A DNA stretch of 13,774 nt from the NCBI GenBank assembly GCA_964645755.1, contig CAZYBT010000072.1, positions 1 to 13,774 of the forward strand. Direction: 5' to 3'. The translations under genes were made by a program, and so were the position numbers. The notes beneath the pieces are model-generated. The model ran no database searches. It was given only the letters and a program-made list of their open reading frames with translations, and was not told the origin of the DNA. Positions 1-7,633 of this stretch are shown one piece after another; the first letter of the stretch is position 1, and each line of letters starts with the position of its first letter. The stretch is from VMCP01 sp964645755 (GTDB lineage: Bacteria > Bacteroidota > Bacteroidia > NS11-12g > UBA955).

Positions 1-1463
1 TACAGAGACTCGAAGAAGCGAAGCGACGTTTGAAATTTGATGAACTTTTCTATTTGCAGCTGAGGCATCTTCAACTAAAAGGCAATCGCAACAGAACAAT
101 CAAAGGAATTATTTTTGATCAGATTGGTGAACATTTCAATACTTTTTATAACCAATATTTACCCTTTTCCCTTACCAATGCTCAAAAAAGAGTTTTGAAG
201 GAAATTCGGACAGATTTGAAAACAGGCAGGCAAATGAATCGACTCTTACAGGGAGATGTGGGCTCAGGCAAAACCATGGTTGCAATGCTGAGTATGTTAA
301 TTGCCTTAGACAATGGTTTTCAAACTTGTTTGATGGCACCAACAGAAATTTTGGCCATTCAACATTCTATTTCTGTGAATGAATGGATGGAACATATGAA
401 TGTAAAAGTGGCTCTCCTTACCGGATCAACAACCAAGAAAAACAGAGGTCTCATTTTGGAACAATTGGCAGCCGGCAAAATCGACATTCTCATTGGCACT
501 CACGCACTTTTGGAGGAAGATGTTGCGTTTAAAAATCTTGGATTGGTTGTCATTGATGAACAACATCGATTTGGGGTTGCGCAACGCGCAAGACTTTGGA
601 AAAAAGGACAATCGATTCCTCACATATTGGTCATGACAGCCACTCCGATTCCCAGAACACTGGCAATGACTGTTTACGGAGACCTCGATGTGAGTGTAAT
701 CGACGAATTACCTGCTGGACGAAAACCAATTGTAACGGTGCACCGCCATGAAAGTACCAGACCTTTGTTCATGGATTTTTTGAGGGATGAAATCAAAAAA
801 GGCCGACAAGTGTATTATGTTTTTCCACTGATTGAAGATTCTGAGAAATTAGCACTCAAAAGTTTAATGTCGGGTTACGACATGGTTTGTGAATACCTCT
901 CTCCACCAGAGTTCAAATACAGTTTCATTCATGGTAAAATGAAACCCGCCGACAAAGAATCCGAAATGAAAAAGTTCAAACAAGGTCAAACCGATATCAT
1001 GGTTGCAACTACGGTTATTGAAGTTGGGGTGAATGTTCCCAATGCTTCTGTGATGGTGATTGAAAATGCTGAGAGATTTGGGCTGGCTCAATTGCATCAA
1101 TTGAGAGGGCGGGTTGGACGAGGTGCAGAACAGAGTTTTTGTATTTTGGTATCTGGTGCGAAGTTATCTGAAAACGGACGCAAAAGAATTGGCACTATGG
1201 TTAAAACCAACGATGGATTTGAAATTGCAAAAGTTGATCTGGAACTCAGGGGGCCTGGAGAATTGGATGGCACTAAACAAAGTGGCGTATTGGATTTAAA
1301 ATTGGCCGATATTCGATCTGATGAAAGTATTTTAATTGCAGCAAGGAATGAAGCCATTTTATGGTTGGAATCCGACGAATTACTCATGAAACCAGAAAGT
1401 CTGCCCATTAGATCGGAACTTGGCAAAACCCCAAATCGCACAATTTGGAGTAAAATTAGCTAG
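1..1463 (+). CDS. recG: ATP-dependent DNA helicase RecG (5' partial)
   Basis: RecG is a superfamily 2 DNA translocase that remodels stalled replication forks and branched recombination intermediates in the cytoplasm. The reading frame is open from base 3 to the TAG at 1463, giving 486 residues. The family is usually near 700 residues, so the N-terminal wedge domain lies outside the window; this is an edge effect, not a truncation. Counting from the codon at base 3, I see the Q-like motif TNAQKR (58-63), Walker A GDVGSGKT (84-91), motif Ia APTEILA (112-118), the DEQH box (186-189, followed by RFG), motif III TATPIPRT (212-219), VATTVIEVGVNVPNA (334-348) and the motif VI region QLRGRVGRG (366-374). 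The C-terminal RecG signature LRGPGELDGTKQSG is at 415-428. DEQH together with this C-terminal motif separates RecG from Mfd and PriA. A TTG at base 30 is an internal codon, not the start. The next gene begins 44 bases downstream. Confidence 0.97.
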   Translation, partial: QRLEEAKRRLKFDELFYLQLRHLQLKGNRNRTIKGIIFDQIGEHFNTFYNQYLPFSLTNAQKRVLKEIRTDLKTGRQMNRLLQGDVGSGKTMVAMLSMLIALDNGFQTCLMAPTEILAIQHSISVNEWMEHMNVKVALLTGSTTKKNRGLILEQLAAGKIDILIGTHALLEEDVAFKNLGLVVIDEQHRFGVAQRARLWKKGQSIPHILVMTATPIPRTLAMTVYGDLDVSVIDELPAGRKPIVTVHRHESTRPLFMDFLRDEIKKGRQVYYVFPLIEDSEKLALKSLMSGYDMVCEYLSPPEFKYSFIHGKMKPADKESEMKKFKQGQTDIMVATTVIEVGVNVPNASVMVIENAERFGLAQLHQLRGRVGRGAEQSFCILVSGAKLSENGRKRIGTMVKTNDGFEIAKVDLELRGPGELDGTKQSGVLDLKLADIRSDESILIAARNEAILWLESDELLMKPESLPIRSELGKTPNRTIWSKIS

Positions 1464-1507
1464 AAATAGAAATTAGACCCATATTTTATTGTAATTTTAC
1501 CCCTCAA

Positions 1508-2272
1508 ATGGACTTGTTTTCAGAAATTGGCAAATTCACACTTTTCATGAAGTATGTGCTTCGTAAACCAGAAAAATCAACCGTTTTTTGGAAAACGACC
1601 TTCAGAGAAATGTATTTAATTGGAATTGATTCACTGTTAATCGTGATGATTATTGCATTTTTTACAGGTGCAGTGACCACCATTCAAACCGCGAGTCAGC
1701 TTTTGTCGCCGAGCGACTTATTTCCCACCCAATTGATGCCAAAATTTGTCATTGGTGCTGTTGTTGGTACGAGTTCTCTCCTAGAATTAGCACCAACTGT
1801 CACATGTTTGGTACTGGCAGGAAAAATTGGCGCCAACATAGCCTCTGAAATCGGCAACATGAAAGTCTCCGAACAAATTGATGCCTATGAAGTAATGGGT
1901 ATTAATTCTGCGAATTTTGTGACTCTACCGAAGATTGTGGCAGGAATTATTATGATTCCGTGCCTCATCATTATTGCAAATTTTCTTTTATTATTTGGGG
2001 GATTTTTGGCGTGCAAGCTTACCACTACCCTAACCCCTTCAGATTTGGTTCAAGGCGCTCGATATGTGTTTAAACCCCTTTATTTAAAGGTAATGCTCAC
2101 CAAATCTGTCATTTTTGCATTTATTATCACAAGTTTAAGTGCCTTTCAAGGGTATTACACCATTGGAGGTGCACTCGAAGTTGGAGAAGCTGGGACAAAA
2201 GCTGTGACAAAAATTTGCATCTTTATCCTAATTTTTGATCTTGTAATTGCTCAACTATTTTTAAAATCTTAA
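1508..2272 (+). CDS. mlaE: MlaE-type ABC transporter permease (MCE lipid transport)
   Basis: This 254-residue inner-membrane protein is the permease half of an MCE-type ABC transporter, the family that moves phospholipids between the inner and outer membranes (Mla) or imports related lipids. The hallmark central motif runs from about residue 93 to 125: LAPTVTCLVLAGKIGAN, then ASEIGNMKVSEQIDA. It corresponds to the family's ELAPVLTALVLAGRVGA / E-G-M-V-EQIDA block. Hydrophobic segments lie near 40-60, 80-104, 143-168, 198-215 and 236-252, and the typical GGALEVGEAGTKAV stretch is near 220-233. Length is normal for the family. The ATG at 1508 is the first after recG and gives a normal amphipathic N-terminus. 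The ATPase gene follows after 4 bases, so the two are co-transcribed. A TAATTTTA element at 1492-1499 resembles a Bacteroidota -7 box with one mismatch, but I see no partner -33 box. Confidence 0.95.
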   Translation: MDLFSEIGKFTLFMKYVLRKPEKSTVFWKTTFREMYLIGIDSLLIVMIIAFFTGAVTTIQTASQLLSPSDLFPTQLMPKFVIGAVVGTSSLLELAPTVTCLVLAGKIGANIASEIGNMKVSEQIDAYEVMGINSANFVTLPKIVAGIIMIPCLIIIANFLLLFGGFLACKLTTTLTPSDLVQGARYVFKPLYLKVMLTKSVIFAFIITSLSAFQGYYTIGGALEVGEAGTKAVTKICIFILIFDLVIAQLFLKS

Positions 2273-2276
2273 TTTC

Positions 2277-3008
2277 ATGATTGTAGTTGAAAATTTAAAC
2301 AAATGGTTTGGCGACAAACAAGTACTCGACAACATCAATGCAGAATTCAAACCCGGTGTTGCCAATTTGGTTATTGGTGCTTCTGGCGGCGGTAAAAGTG
2401 TGTTAATTAAATGTATGGTTGGACTGCTTACACCTGACAGTGGTAAAATCCTCTACGGAAATCAAGATTTTGTGGGATTGGAATACCATCAAAAACAAAA
2501 CCTTAGGCAGGAAATTGGAATGCTTTTTCAAAATACTGCACTCTTTGATTCACTTACGGTTCAAGAGAATATTGAATTCCCACTGAGGATGTTTTCTGAC
2601 CTCACTCCAAAGGAAAGAATTGACAGGGTTAACTTTTGCTTGGATAAAGTGCATTTAAACAATGCAAATAACAAATTTCCTGCTGAGATTAGCGGCGGAA
2701 TGAAAAAACGTGTCGGAATTGCTCGTGCAATTGCACTGGAAATTAATTACCTGTTCTGCGATGAACCTAATTCTGGTTTAGATCCCTTAACAAGCCGCGT
2801 AATCGATAAACTTCTTTTGGATATTACCAAAGAATTTAACATTACAACTGTAATCAACAGTCACGACATGAAAACTGTTCTTGATATTGGAGAACATATT
2901 ATTTTTATGTATAAGGGACAAAAATGGTGGGAAGGGAGCAATTCTGATATTGCAGTTGCCAGAGAAGAAAATCAGGAATTAGATGCGTTTTTCAAAGCTA
3001 GTTTTTAA
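2277..3008 (+). CDS. mlaF: MlaF-type ABC transporter ATPase
   Basis: This is the 243-residue cytoplasmic nucleotide-binding subunit that should pair with the MlaE permease encoded 4 bases upstream and power lipid transport. All ABC motifs are intact: Walker A GASGGGKS (34-41), Q-loop glutamine 85 in LFQNTALFDSLTV, signature ISGGMKKR (138-145), Walker B with catalytic glutamate YLFCDEP (158-164), D-loop SGLD (166-169) and switch histidine 196 in NSHD. The ISGGMKKR signature and the FDSLTV stretch after the Q-loop are typical of the MlaF branch rather than of amino-acid or export ATPases. The protein ends normally in a stretch rich in Glu and Phe. No MCE-domain (mlaD) gene follows; instead the gene's last 11 bases overlap the 3' end of a convergent gene. 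MlaF is the firm family call; the actual lipid substrate is inferred. Confidence 0.95.
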   Translation: MIVVENLNKWFGDKQVLDNINAEFKPGVANLVIGASGGGKSVLIKCMVGLLTPDSGKILYGNQDFVGLEYHQKQNLRQEIGMLFQNTALFDSLTVQENIEFPLRMFSDLTPKERIDRVNFCLDKVHLNNANNKFPAEISGGMKKRVGIARAIALEINYLFCDEPNSGLDPLTSRVIDKLLLDITKEFNITTVINSHDMKTVLDIGEHIIFMYKGQKWWEGSNSDIAVAREENQELDAFFKASF

Positions 3009-4731
3009 CTGACTTCCGAACGCGTTTCAGCTCTAAACGATTTGAAGCATCGTTGCGAAGATTCTGAACATGTGGGTGATGTAAACGCAAACTTTTATCG
3101 TAATATAAAATAAGAATTGGAGCTTCTTCATCAATCAATTGATCTGCCATATTGGCTTCAGAAAGTCTTTGTTTATGATTGTCATATGTTCCAAACGCTA
3201 TTTTTTCAAATAGCTGATCGAATTTGGCTGAATGAAAATGGGTGTAATTAGGACCATTGGGACTAAAATATTTCGAATAAAAGCATGATAAATAATTTTC
3301 AGCATCGGGATAATCTGCAATCCAAGAGCCCCGGAACATTCCTAATTTCCCTTGGTTTCTGAGTTGTCGGAGCATTCCACCTGTTTGTAAATCAATGTCA
3401 ACATTCAATCCAATTTGTTTCCAACTTTGTTGTAAAAAAACTGCCATATCCAAATAATCTGAAGTAACTGTTAATTTCATGGGAGCATATTGATTCTTAT
3501 TTTTCAATATTTTTGATTTTAAAAGGTATGATTTAGCAACATTTAAATCATATTTGATGGATTTTTTTGAATTCGCGGATCCATCAAATAATGCAGGAGG
3601 AACAAAGCCACCAATTCCTTCCGAACCCAATCCATTTCTCAGGTATTTAACGAGTGATTTTCGATCAATTGACCATTGCATGGCCTTTCTCAGGTTAAAA
3701 TCTGTGAAAGGGTTCTTTTTTCCATTGAGACTATCACCTAAGTAAAACCCAATGTATTCTGTATTCAGGAAGGGCGTGATTAACGCATTAATTTTTTGAT
3801 TGTATTTTGGATTTAACGTCCCATTTTTATTCAAAAGATCGTCTTTGAAAGACCCGTCGATACCATTGAAAAAATCATATTTTTTTGCCACAAATTGCAT
3901 AAATGCTGTTTGTTTATTTTTAACAAAATCTACATTTATTGCATGCAGATATGGTAGCCTAAAATCACCGTCAAACTCATGATATTGAGGATTTTTTAAC
4001 ATCACAAGCCTTACATCTTCTTCCCAACGTTTTAAAAAAAACGGTCCGGTACCAATAGGATTTCGACCTAATTTACCAGATTCAAAGTTCCGAGTGAAAG
4101 CGGGTACAACCCAAGCGTAATTTGTAGCTAATATAGATAAAAATGCTGGGAAAGGTGACTTTAATGAGATCAACACTGTTGAGTCATTGGGAGCTTTGAA
4201 TGGAGCAGAATCGAGTAATATTGATGTTTTTAAATTTTTGTAATCAAAATTCTGTGGCATTTGCACTTTGTCTGAAAAAATCCAAGCCCCTGGCGACGCA
4301 GTTTCAGGGTTCAAAATCCTGTAAAAACTATAGACCACGTCAAAAGCGTTGAGCTTATGATATTGAATTTCCGGTGGTCCCCATTTCTGAGTGTTTGTTT
4401 GTGCGAACAGCGCGTTTGTTTTAATTACAAACTTATACACATTTCCATTTTCAGAAATTTCCCAGCTTTTCGCAAGGGCAGGAACCGGATTTTGCAGTGA
4501 ATCTAGGCCCACAAGTCCCTCATAAATCTGAGAAGCAATCCATATTTCAGATTGTGATTTAATGTATGCCGGATCAAGAGTATTCACCGATACATCCTCA
4601 TTGTATTGAAATACATAGGGATTATAAATATTATCCACATTTTTACAACATACAAACTCAAAAATCGTGAATAAAAGTAGTGGTACTAAAATAGCAATGT
4701 AAGACCAAGAAGAGATAAATTTGCTCTTCAT
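2998..4731 (-). CDS. ABC transporter substrate-binding protein, peptide-binding (SBP_bac_5) family
   Basis: This 577-residue protein resembles the extracytoplasmic peptide/nickel-binding proteins (OppA/DppA class, SBP_bac_5). Supporting stretches are the N-terminal LDPAY...SQIYEGLVGLD (52-77), NPVPALAKSWEIS (81-93) followed by a strand such as NVYKFVIKTNALF, the DVVYSFYRILNP segment (131-142), GTGPFFLKRW (227-236), LRKAMQWSIDR (347-357), and WIADYPDAENYL (470-481), a stretch typical of this family. The start is placed at the ATG at 4731, because the following MKSKF plus a hydrophobic stretch (about 11-27) makes a signal sequence; an upstream alternative start at 4779 would bury this and overlap the divergent gene. 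Two cysteines at 28-29 (FVCC) could form a loose lipobox, so it may be a lipoprotein, but the lipobox is poor. No permease or ATPase genes for peptide uptake are adjacent, so partner and ligand are unknown. It converges on mlaF and diverges from the hydrolase gene with 9 bases between start codons. Confidence 0.9.
   Translation of the reverse strand: MKSKFISSWSYIAILVPLLLFTIFEFVCCKNVDNIYNPYVFQYNEDVSVNTLDPAYIKSQSEIWIASQIYEGLVGLDSLQNPVPALAKSWEISENGNVYKFVIKTNALFAQTNTQKWGPPEIQYHKLNAFDVVYSFYRILNPETASPGAWIFSDKVQMPQNFDYKNLKTSILLDSAPFKAPNDSTVLISLKSPFPAFLSILATNYAWVVPAFTRNFESGKLGRNPIGTGPFFLKRWEEDVRLVMLKNPQYHEFDGDFRLPYLHAINVDFVKNKQTAFMQFVAKKYDFFNGIDGSFKDDLLNKNGTLNPKYNQKINALITPFLNTEYIGFYLGDSLNGKKNPFTDFNLRKAMQWSIDRKSLVKYLRNGLGSEGIGGFVPPALFDGSANSKKSIKYDLNVAKSYLLKSKILKNKNQYAPMKLTVTSDYLDMAVFLQQSWKQIGLNVDIDLQTGGMLRQLRNQGKLGMFRGSWIADYPDAENYLSCFYSKYFSPNGPNYTHFHSAKFDQLFEKIAFGTYDNHKQRLSEANMADQLIDEEAPILILYYDKSLRLHHPHVQNLRNDASNRLELKRVRKSVKN
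4716..4723 (+). promoter_or_regulatory. Possible Bacteroidota -7 element for the hydrolase-parAB operon
   Basis: TAAATTTG matches the Bacteroidota -7 consensus TAnnTTTG exactly and lies 17 bases before the ATG at 4741, inside the first codons of the divergent substrate-binding-protein gene. It would give a leader of roughly ten bases. I see no TTG -33 box at the expected 19-21 base spacing upstream, so this is a half-match only, and in AT-rich DNA it could occur by chance. Confidence 0.3.
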
Positions 4732-4740
4732 ACGATATTT

Positions 4741-5424
4741 ATGAATCAGATAACTTACTACGGACACTCTTGTTTTCAAATTGATTACAATGGCAAAAGT
4801 ATGCTATTTGATCCATTCATCCGCGGAAATGAGTTGGCCAAAGACGTTGATCTGTCCTCAATCAATCCACATTTTATCCTCTTATCTCACGCACACTCCG
4901 ACCACACAGCCGATGCCCTCGAAATTGCGCAACAAAGCAATGCTACATGTGTAGGTGTATTTGAGGTTTGCAGTTATTTGAAAACGAAGGGGGCTCCAAG
5001 AATTCATCCTATGAATATTGGCGGTAAAAAAGTATTTGATGAAATCACCATCAAAATGACCCCAGCGATTCATTCGAGCAGTTTTGATGATGGAACGTAT
5101 GGTGGAATAGCGGGTGGCTTCACCATTGAAACCAATGATTTTTACGGATATTACGCTGGCGATACTGCATTTTTTAGCGACATGGCATTGATTTCCAAAC
5201 ACCGTCAAATCGATTTTGCCGTTTTACCGATCGGTGGAAATTTCACTATGGATGCAGAGGATGCATTGGCTTGTGCTCAACTTTTAAATGTAAAAAAGGT
5301 CATTGGTGTTCATTACGACACCTTTGGATATATCGTAATCGATCAAAATGAAGCTTTGTCAAAATTCCAAGAAGTTGGAATTGAATTAATCTTAATGCCA
5401 ATTGGCAGCACTATCACAATCTAA
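4741..5424 (+). CDS. UPF0173 metal-dependent hydrolase (metallo-beta-lactamase fold)
   Basis: This 227-residue cytoplasmic protein belongs to the UPF0173 (YtkL-like) group of the metallo-beta-lactamase superfamily, which are predicted dinuclear-metal hydrolases of unknown physiological substrate. It opens with the family hallmark TYYGHSCF (5-12). The metal-binding signature HAHSDH is at 50-55, and further ligands are likely His111 (AIHSS), Asp141 (AGDT) and His191 (GVHYDTFG). All expected ligands are present, so it should be active. Length is normal for the group. The ATG at 4741 places the GHS motif at the usual distance from the N-terminus. The gene heads a tightly packed cluster, with parA starting 6 bases after its stop, so it is probably co-transcribed with the chromosome-segregation genes. 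Whether this is functional or only positional cannot be told from sequence. Confidence 0.94.
   Translation: MNQITYYGHSCFQIDYNGKSMLFDPFIRGNELAKDVDLSSINPHFILLSHAHSDHTADALEIAQQSNATCVGVFEVCSYLKTKGAPRIHPMNIGGKKVFDEITIKMTPAIHSSSFDDGTYGGIAGGFTIETNDFYGYYAGDTAFFSDMALISKHRQIDFAVLPIGGNFTMDAEDALACAQLLNVKKVIGVHYDTFGYIVIDQNEALSKFQEVGIELILMPIGSTITI
4794..4801 (-). promoter_or_regulatory. Possible -7 element for the substrate-binding-protein gene
   Basis: Read on the minus strand this is TACTTTTG, a match to TAnnTTTG, about 62 bases upstream of the ATG at 4731 and inside the coding sequence of the divergent hydrolase. No -33 TTG box is visible at the right distance. With only 9 bases between the divergent start codons, promoters for both genes must lie inside the opposite coding region, and this is the best candidate I see on this strand. 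Confidence 0.22.
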
Positions 5425-5430
5425 ATTTAT

Positions 5431-6228
5431 ATGGGAAAAATAATCGCAATAGCAAACCAAAAAGGTGGCGTAGGAAAAACAACCACAGCTATCAATTTAG
5501 CAGCAAGTTTGGCTGTTCTTGAATTTAAAACTTTATTGGTTGACGCTGATCCTCAGGCCAATGCATCTTCCGGAGTTGGATTAAATCCGAAAAATGTAAA
5601 ATTCGGACTTTACGAGTGTTTGGTACAAGATATCAAACCTACTGATGTGATTATTTCTACTGAAACTCCATATTTGGATTTGATGCCGTCGAACATCGAT
5701 CTCGTTGGTGCAGAAATTGAATTATTAGAAATGCCAAATAGAGAGAGAATGATGGATGGCGTTCTGAAATCAGTAAAAAATCAATACGACTTTATTATCA
5801 TAGACTGCTCACCTTCCCTAGGTTTAATTACCACCAATGCTCTTGTTGCTGCAGATAGTGTAGTTATTCCTGTTCAATGTGAATATTTTGCTTTGGAGGG
5901 ACTTGGGAAGTTATTGAATACAATCAAAATCATACAAAACCATTTGAACAAACAGCTAGAAATTGAGGGAATTTTACTCACAATGTACGATAGCCGTTTG
6001 AGATTATGTAACCAGGTTGTTGAAGACGTGAAAACACACTTTCAAGATATTGTTTTCGATAGTATCATTCAAAGAAATACAAAGCTTGGAGAGGCACCTA
6101 GCTTTGGTATGCCGGTGATTTATCATGATGCAGATAGTAAAGGATCAATCAACTATTTAAATTTAGCCAAAGAAATTTTGGTTAAAAACGGACTTATTAA
6201 ACCAACTGAAGAAAGCGTATTGGCATGA
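5431..6228 (+). CDS. parA: Chromosome-partitioning ATPase ParA (Soj)
   Basis: ParA is a Walker-type ATPase that binds DNA non-specifically as an ATP dimer and, with ParB bound at parS, moves replicated chromosome origins apart. The 265-residue protein has the deviant Walker A KGGVGKTT (11-18) with the signature lysine 11, the switch region LLVDADPQAN (35-44) and Walker B IIIDCSPS (122-129) with Asp125. It also has VQCEYFALEGL (148-158), QRNTKLGEAPSFGMPV (214-229) and a C-terminal NYLNLAKE helix, all typical of chromosomal Soj/ParA rather than of MinD or plasmid SopA types. It lacks the N-terminal HTH of plasmid type Ia ParA. Translation is coupled on both sides: a 6-base gap from the hydrolase upstream, and an ATGA overlap with parB downstream. 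Confidence 0.97.
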   Translation: MGKIIAIANQKGGVGKTTTAINLAASLAVLEFKTLLVDADPQANASSGVGLNPKNVKFGLYECLVQDIKPTDVIISTETPYLDLMPSNIDLVGAEIELLEMPNRERMMDGVLKSVKNQYDFIIIDCSPSLGLITTNALVAADSVVIPVQCEYFALEGLGKLLNTIKIIQNHLNKQLEIEGILLTMYDSRLRLCNQVVEDVKTHFQDIVFDSIIQRNTKLGEAPSFGMPVIYHDADSKGSINYLNLAKEILVKNGLIKPTEESVLA

Positions 6229-7112
6229 CACAAGTTATAAAAAGAAAAACAGGATTAGGAAGAGGCCTAAGTGCACTTTTAGAAAACGCAGATCAAGATA
6301 ATTCTGCTATTGAAAGCAACGCACTCGGCTCGGTTGCAATGATTTCTTTGGCTGATATTGAAGCAAATCCGTTTCAGCCGCGTACGGAGTTCGATGCTAT
6401 TGCACTTGAAGAATTAAAACAATCTATTGAAGTTCATGGTGTGATTCAACCCATCACTGTGAGAAAAATGGGTTATGATAAATATCAATTAATCTCAGGA
6501 GAAAGAAGAACCAGAGCCTCAATACTTGCAGGGTTGACTCAAATTCCGGCATTTGTGAGAACCGCCAATGATCAAGATATGCTAGAAATGGCATTGATTG
6601 AAAATATCCAAAGAAGCGATTTAAATGCAATTGATGTAGCCATGAGTTACAAACGATTGATTGAAGAGTGTAGTCTCAATCAAGATGCCCTAGGTGAGAG
6701 AGTTGGAAAAGATCGTACCACAGTAAACAATTACCTGAGATTGTTAAAATTACCTGAGGAAATTCAATTGGGCATCAAACAAAGTAAATTGAGTATGGGT
6801 CATGCAAGAGCCATGATCAATATGGATAATGTTGATGACCAATTGGAAATGTATAGTCAAATTGTAGAACAAAATTTGAGTGTACGAGATGTTGAAGGAT
6901 TGGTAAAAGCGAAAAAAACGAATACTGCACCATCTTTTGCCATCAATGGTACAGATTGGGACCCTGAAATTGATAGAATTACTGAAGCATTTTACAAAAA
7001 ATTAAATGCTGCTGTTCACTTGAAATCCGGTAGCAAAGAAAAAGGTAAAATTATCATTTCATATAAAAATAAGGAAGACCTTGAACGAATTTTAAATCTT
7101 ATTAAAGATTAA
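6225..7112 (+). CDS. parB: Chromosome-partitioning protein ParB (CTPase, parS-binding)
   Basis: ParB is a CTP-dependent DNA clamp that loads at parS sites and partners with ParA. The 295-residue protein shows the expected order. An N-terminal LGRGLSALL segment (11-19) contacts ParA in this family. The CTP-binding/CTPase domain follows, with NPFQPR (48-53), VHGVIQPITVR (70-80), GERRTRAS (92-99) and the ENIQRSDLNAID motif (126-137). The helix-turn-helix is around 150-177 (SLNQDALGERVGKDRTTVNNY onward), with the KLSMGHARAMI stretch (188-198) after it, and a C-terminal dimerization region ends at 295. In box GERR-x-RA, where Trp or Phe is common, this protein has Thr96. The start overlaps the parA stop (ATGA) and the stop overlaps the next start (TAATG), so translation is coupled. 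I found no convincing parS palindrome in the window. Confidence 0.97.
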   Translation: MTQVIKRKTGLGRGLSALLENADQDNSAIESNALGSVAMISLADIEANPFQPRTEFDAIALEELKQSIEVHGVIQPITVRKMGYDKYQLISGERRTRASILAGLTQIPAFVRTANDQDMLEMALIENIQRSDLNAIDVAMSYKRLIEECSLNQDALGERVGKDRTTVNNYLRLLKLPEEIQLGIKQSKLSMGHARAMINMDNVDDQLEMYSQIVEQNLSVRDVEGLVKAKKTNTAPSFAINGTDWDPEIDRITEAFYKKLNAAVHLKSGSKEKGKIIISYKNKEDLERILNLIKD

Positions 7113-7633
7113 TGAGATTCACAAAGTGCATATTTTTCATTGTTGTTGTATTTTCCTATGCAATAAATATCAAAGCTAACCATTGGGTTTCTTTTTTGGA
7201 TTCTGCAAAAAAGGACTCTTTGGTTGCTTCGAATCATTCCCCTAAAAAAGCAACTATTTTGGCATTAGCAATACCTGGTGCGGGACAATTTTACAACAGA
7301 AAATATTGGAAAGTGCCCATTGTATATGCTGGATTAGGATATTCAATTTATTCATTGATACAAAACCAGAATTCACTCAATGAAATGAATGACACATTTC
7401 GCAACATGTATGCAAGAGGACTAACACCTTCAAAGATTCTTACAAATCAACGAGATGGATATAGAATAAACAGAGACGTCTCAATAATAGCTGTGAGTTT
7501 AATCTATGTCTTACAAGTGATAGATGCCACTGTTGATGCGCATTTTTATAAATTCGACATTAATCAAAGTTTATCAGCTAGATTTAATCCAAATCCGACT
7601 ACTTTTTTAAGTTTCACATACAAAATTAAATGA
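7112..7633 (+). CDS. DUF5683 domain-containing membrane protein
   Basis: This 173-residue protein is of unknown function but belongs to DUF5683, a Bacteroidota family often found directly behind parAB. Residues 1-22 look like a signal peptide or first membrane segment (hydrophobic 7-19, possible cleavage after the AINIKA stretch). The family hallmarks are clear: HSPKKAT (42-48), PGAGQFYNRKYWKVP (55-69), hydrophobic helix 70-83, NRDVSIIAVSLIYVLQVIDATVDAH (from about 120 to 144) and FDI (148-150). It probably sits in the inner membrane, or in the periplasm with hydrophobic hairpins. Its start codon shares a base with the parB stop and its stop overlaps the next ATG, so it belongs to the same transcript. 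A role linked to chromosome segregation or envelope biogenesis is suggested only by conserved neighbourhood. Confidence 0.9.
   Translation: MRFTKCIFFIVVVFSYAINIKANHWVSFLDSAKKDSLVASNHSPKKATILALAIPGAGQFYNRKYWKVPIVYAGLGYSIYSLIQNQNSLNEMNDTFRNMYARGLTPSKILTNQRDGYRINRDVSIIAVSLIYVLQVIDATVDAHFYKFDINQSLSARFNPNPTTFLSFTYKIK

Noticed and set aside
1097..1441. Minus-strand open frame of 114 codons inside recG
   Set aside because: It lies wholly opposite conserved RecG motifs, so it is a mirror of constrained coding sequence.
4732..4779. Upstream alternative start for the substrate-binding protein, adding 16 residues
   Set aside because: It would overlap the divergent hydrolase start and push the signal sequence away from the N-terminus; the ATG at 4731 gives a normal signal peptide.
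6020..6035. ACGTGAAA inside parA, resembling half of a parS site (consensus TGTTNCACGTGNAACA)
   Set aside because: Only the central and right half agree (about 9 of 16 bases) and the left half has no complementary arm, so it is not a palindrome. No better parS was seen in the window.
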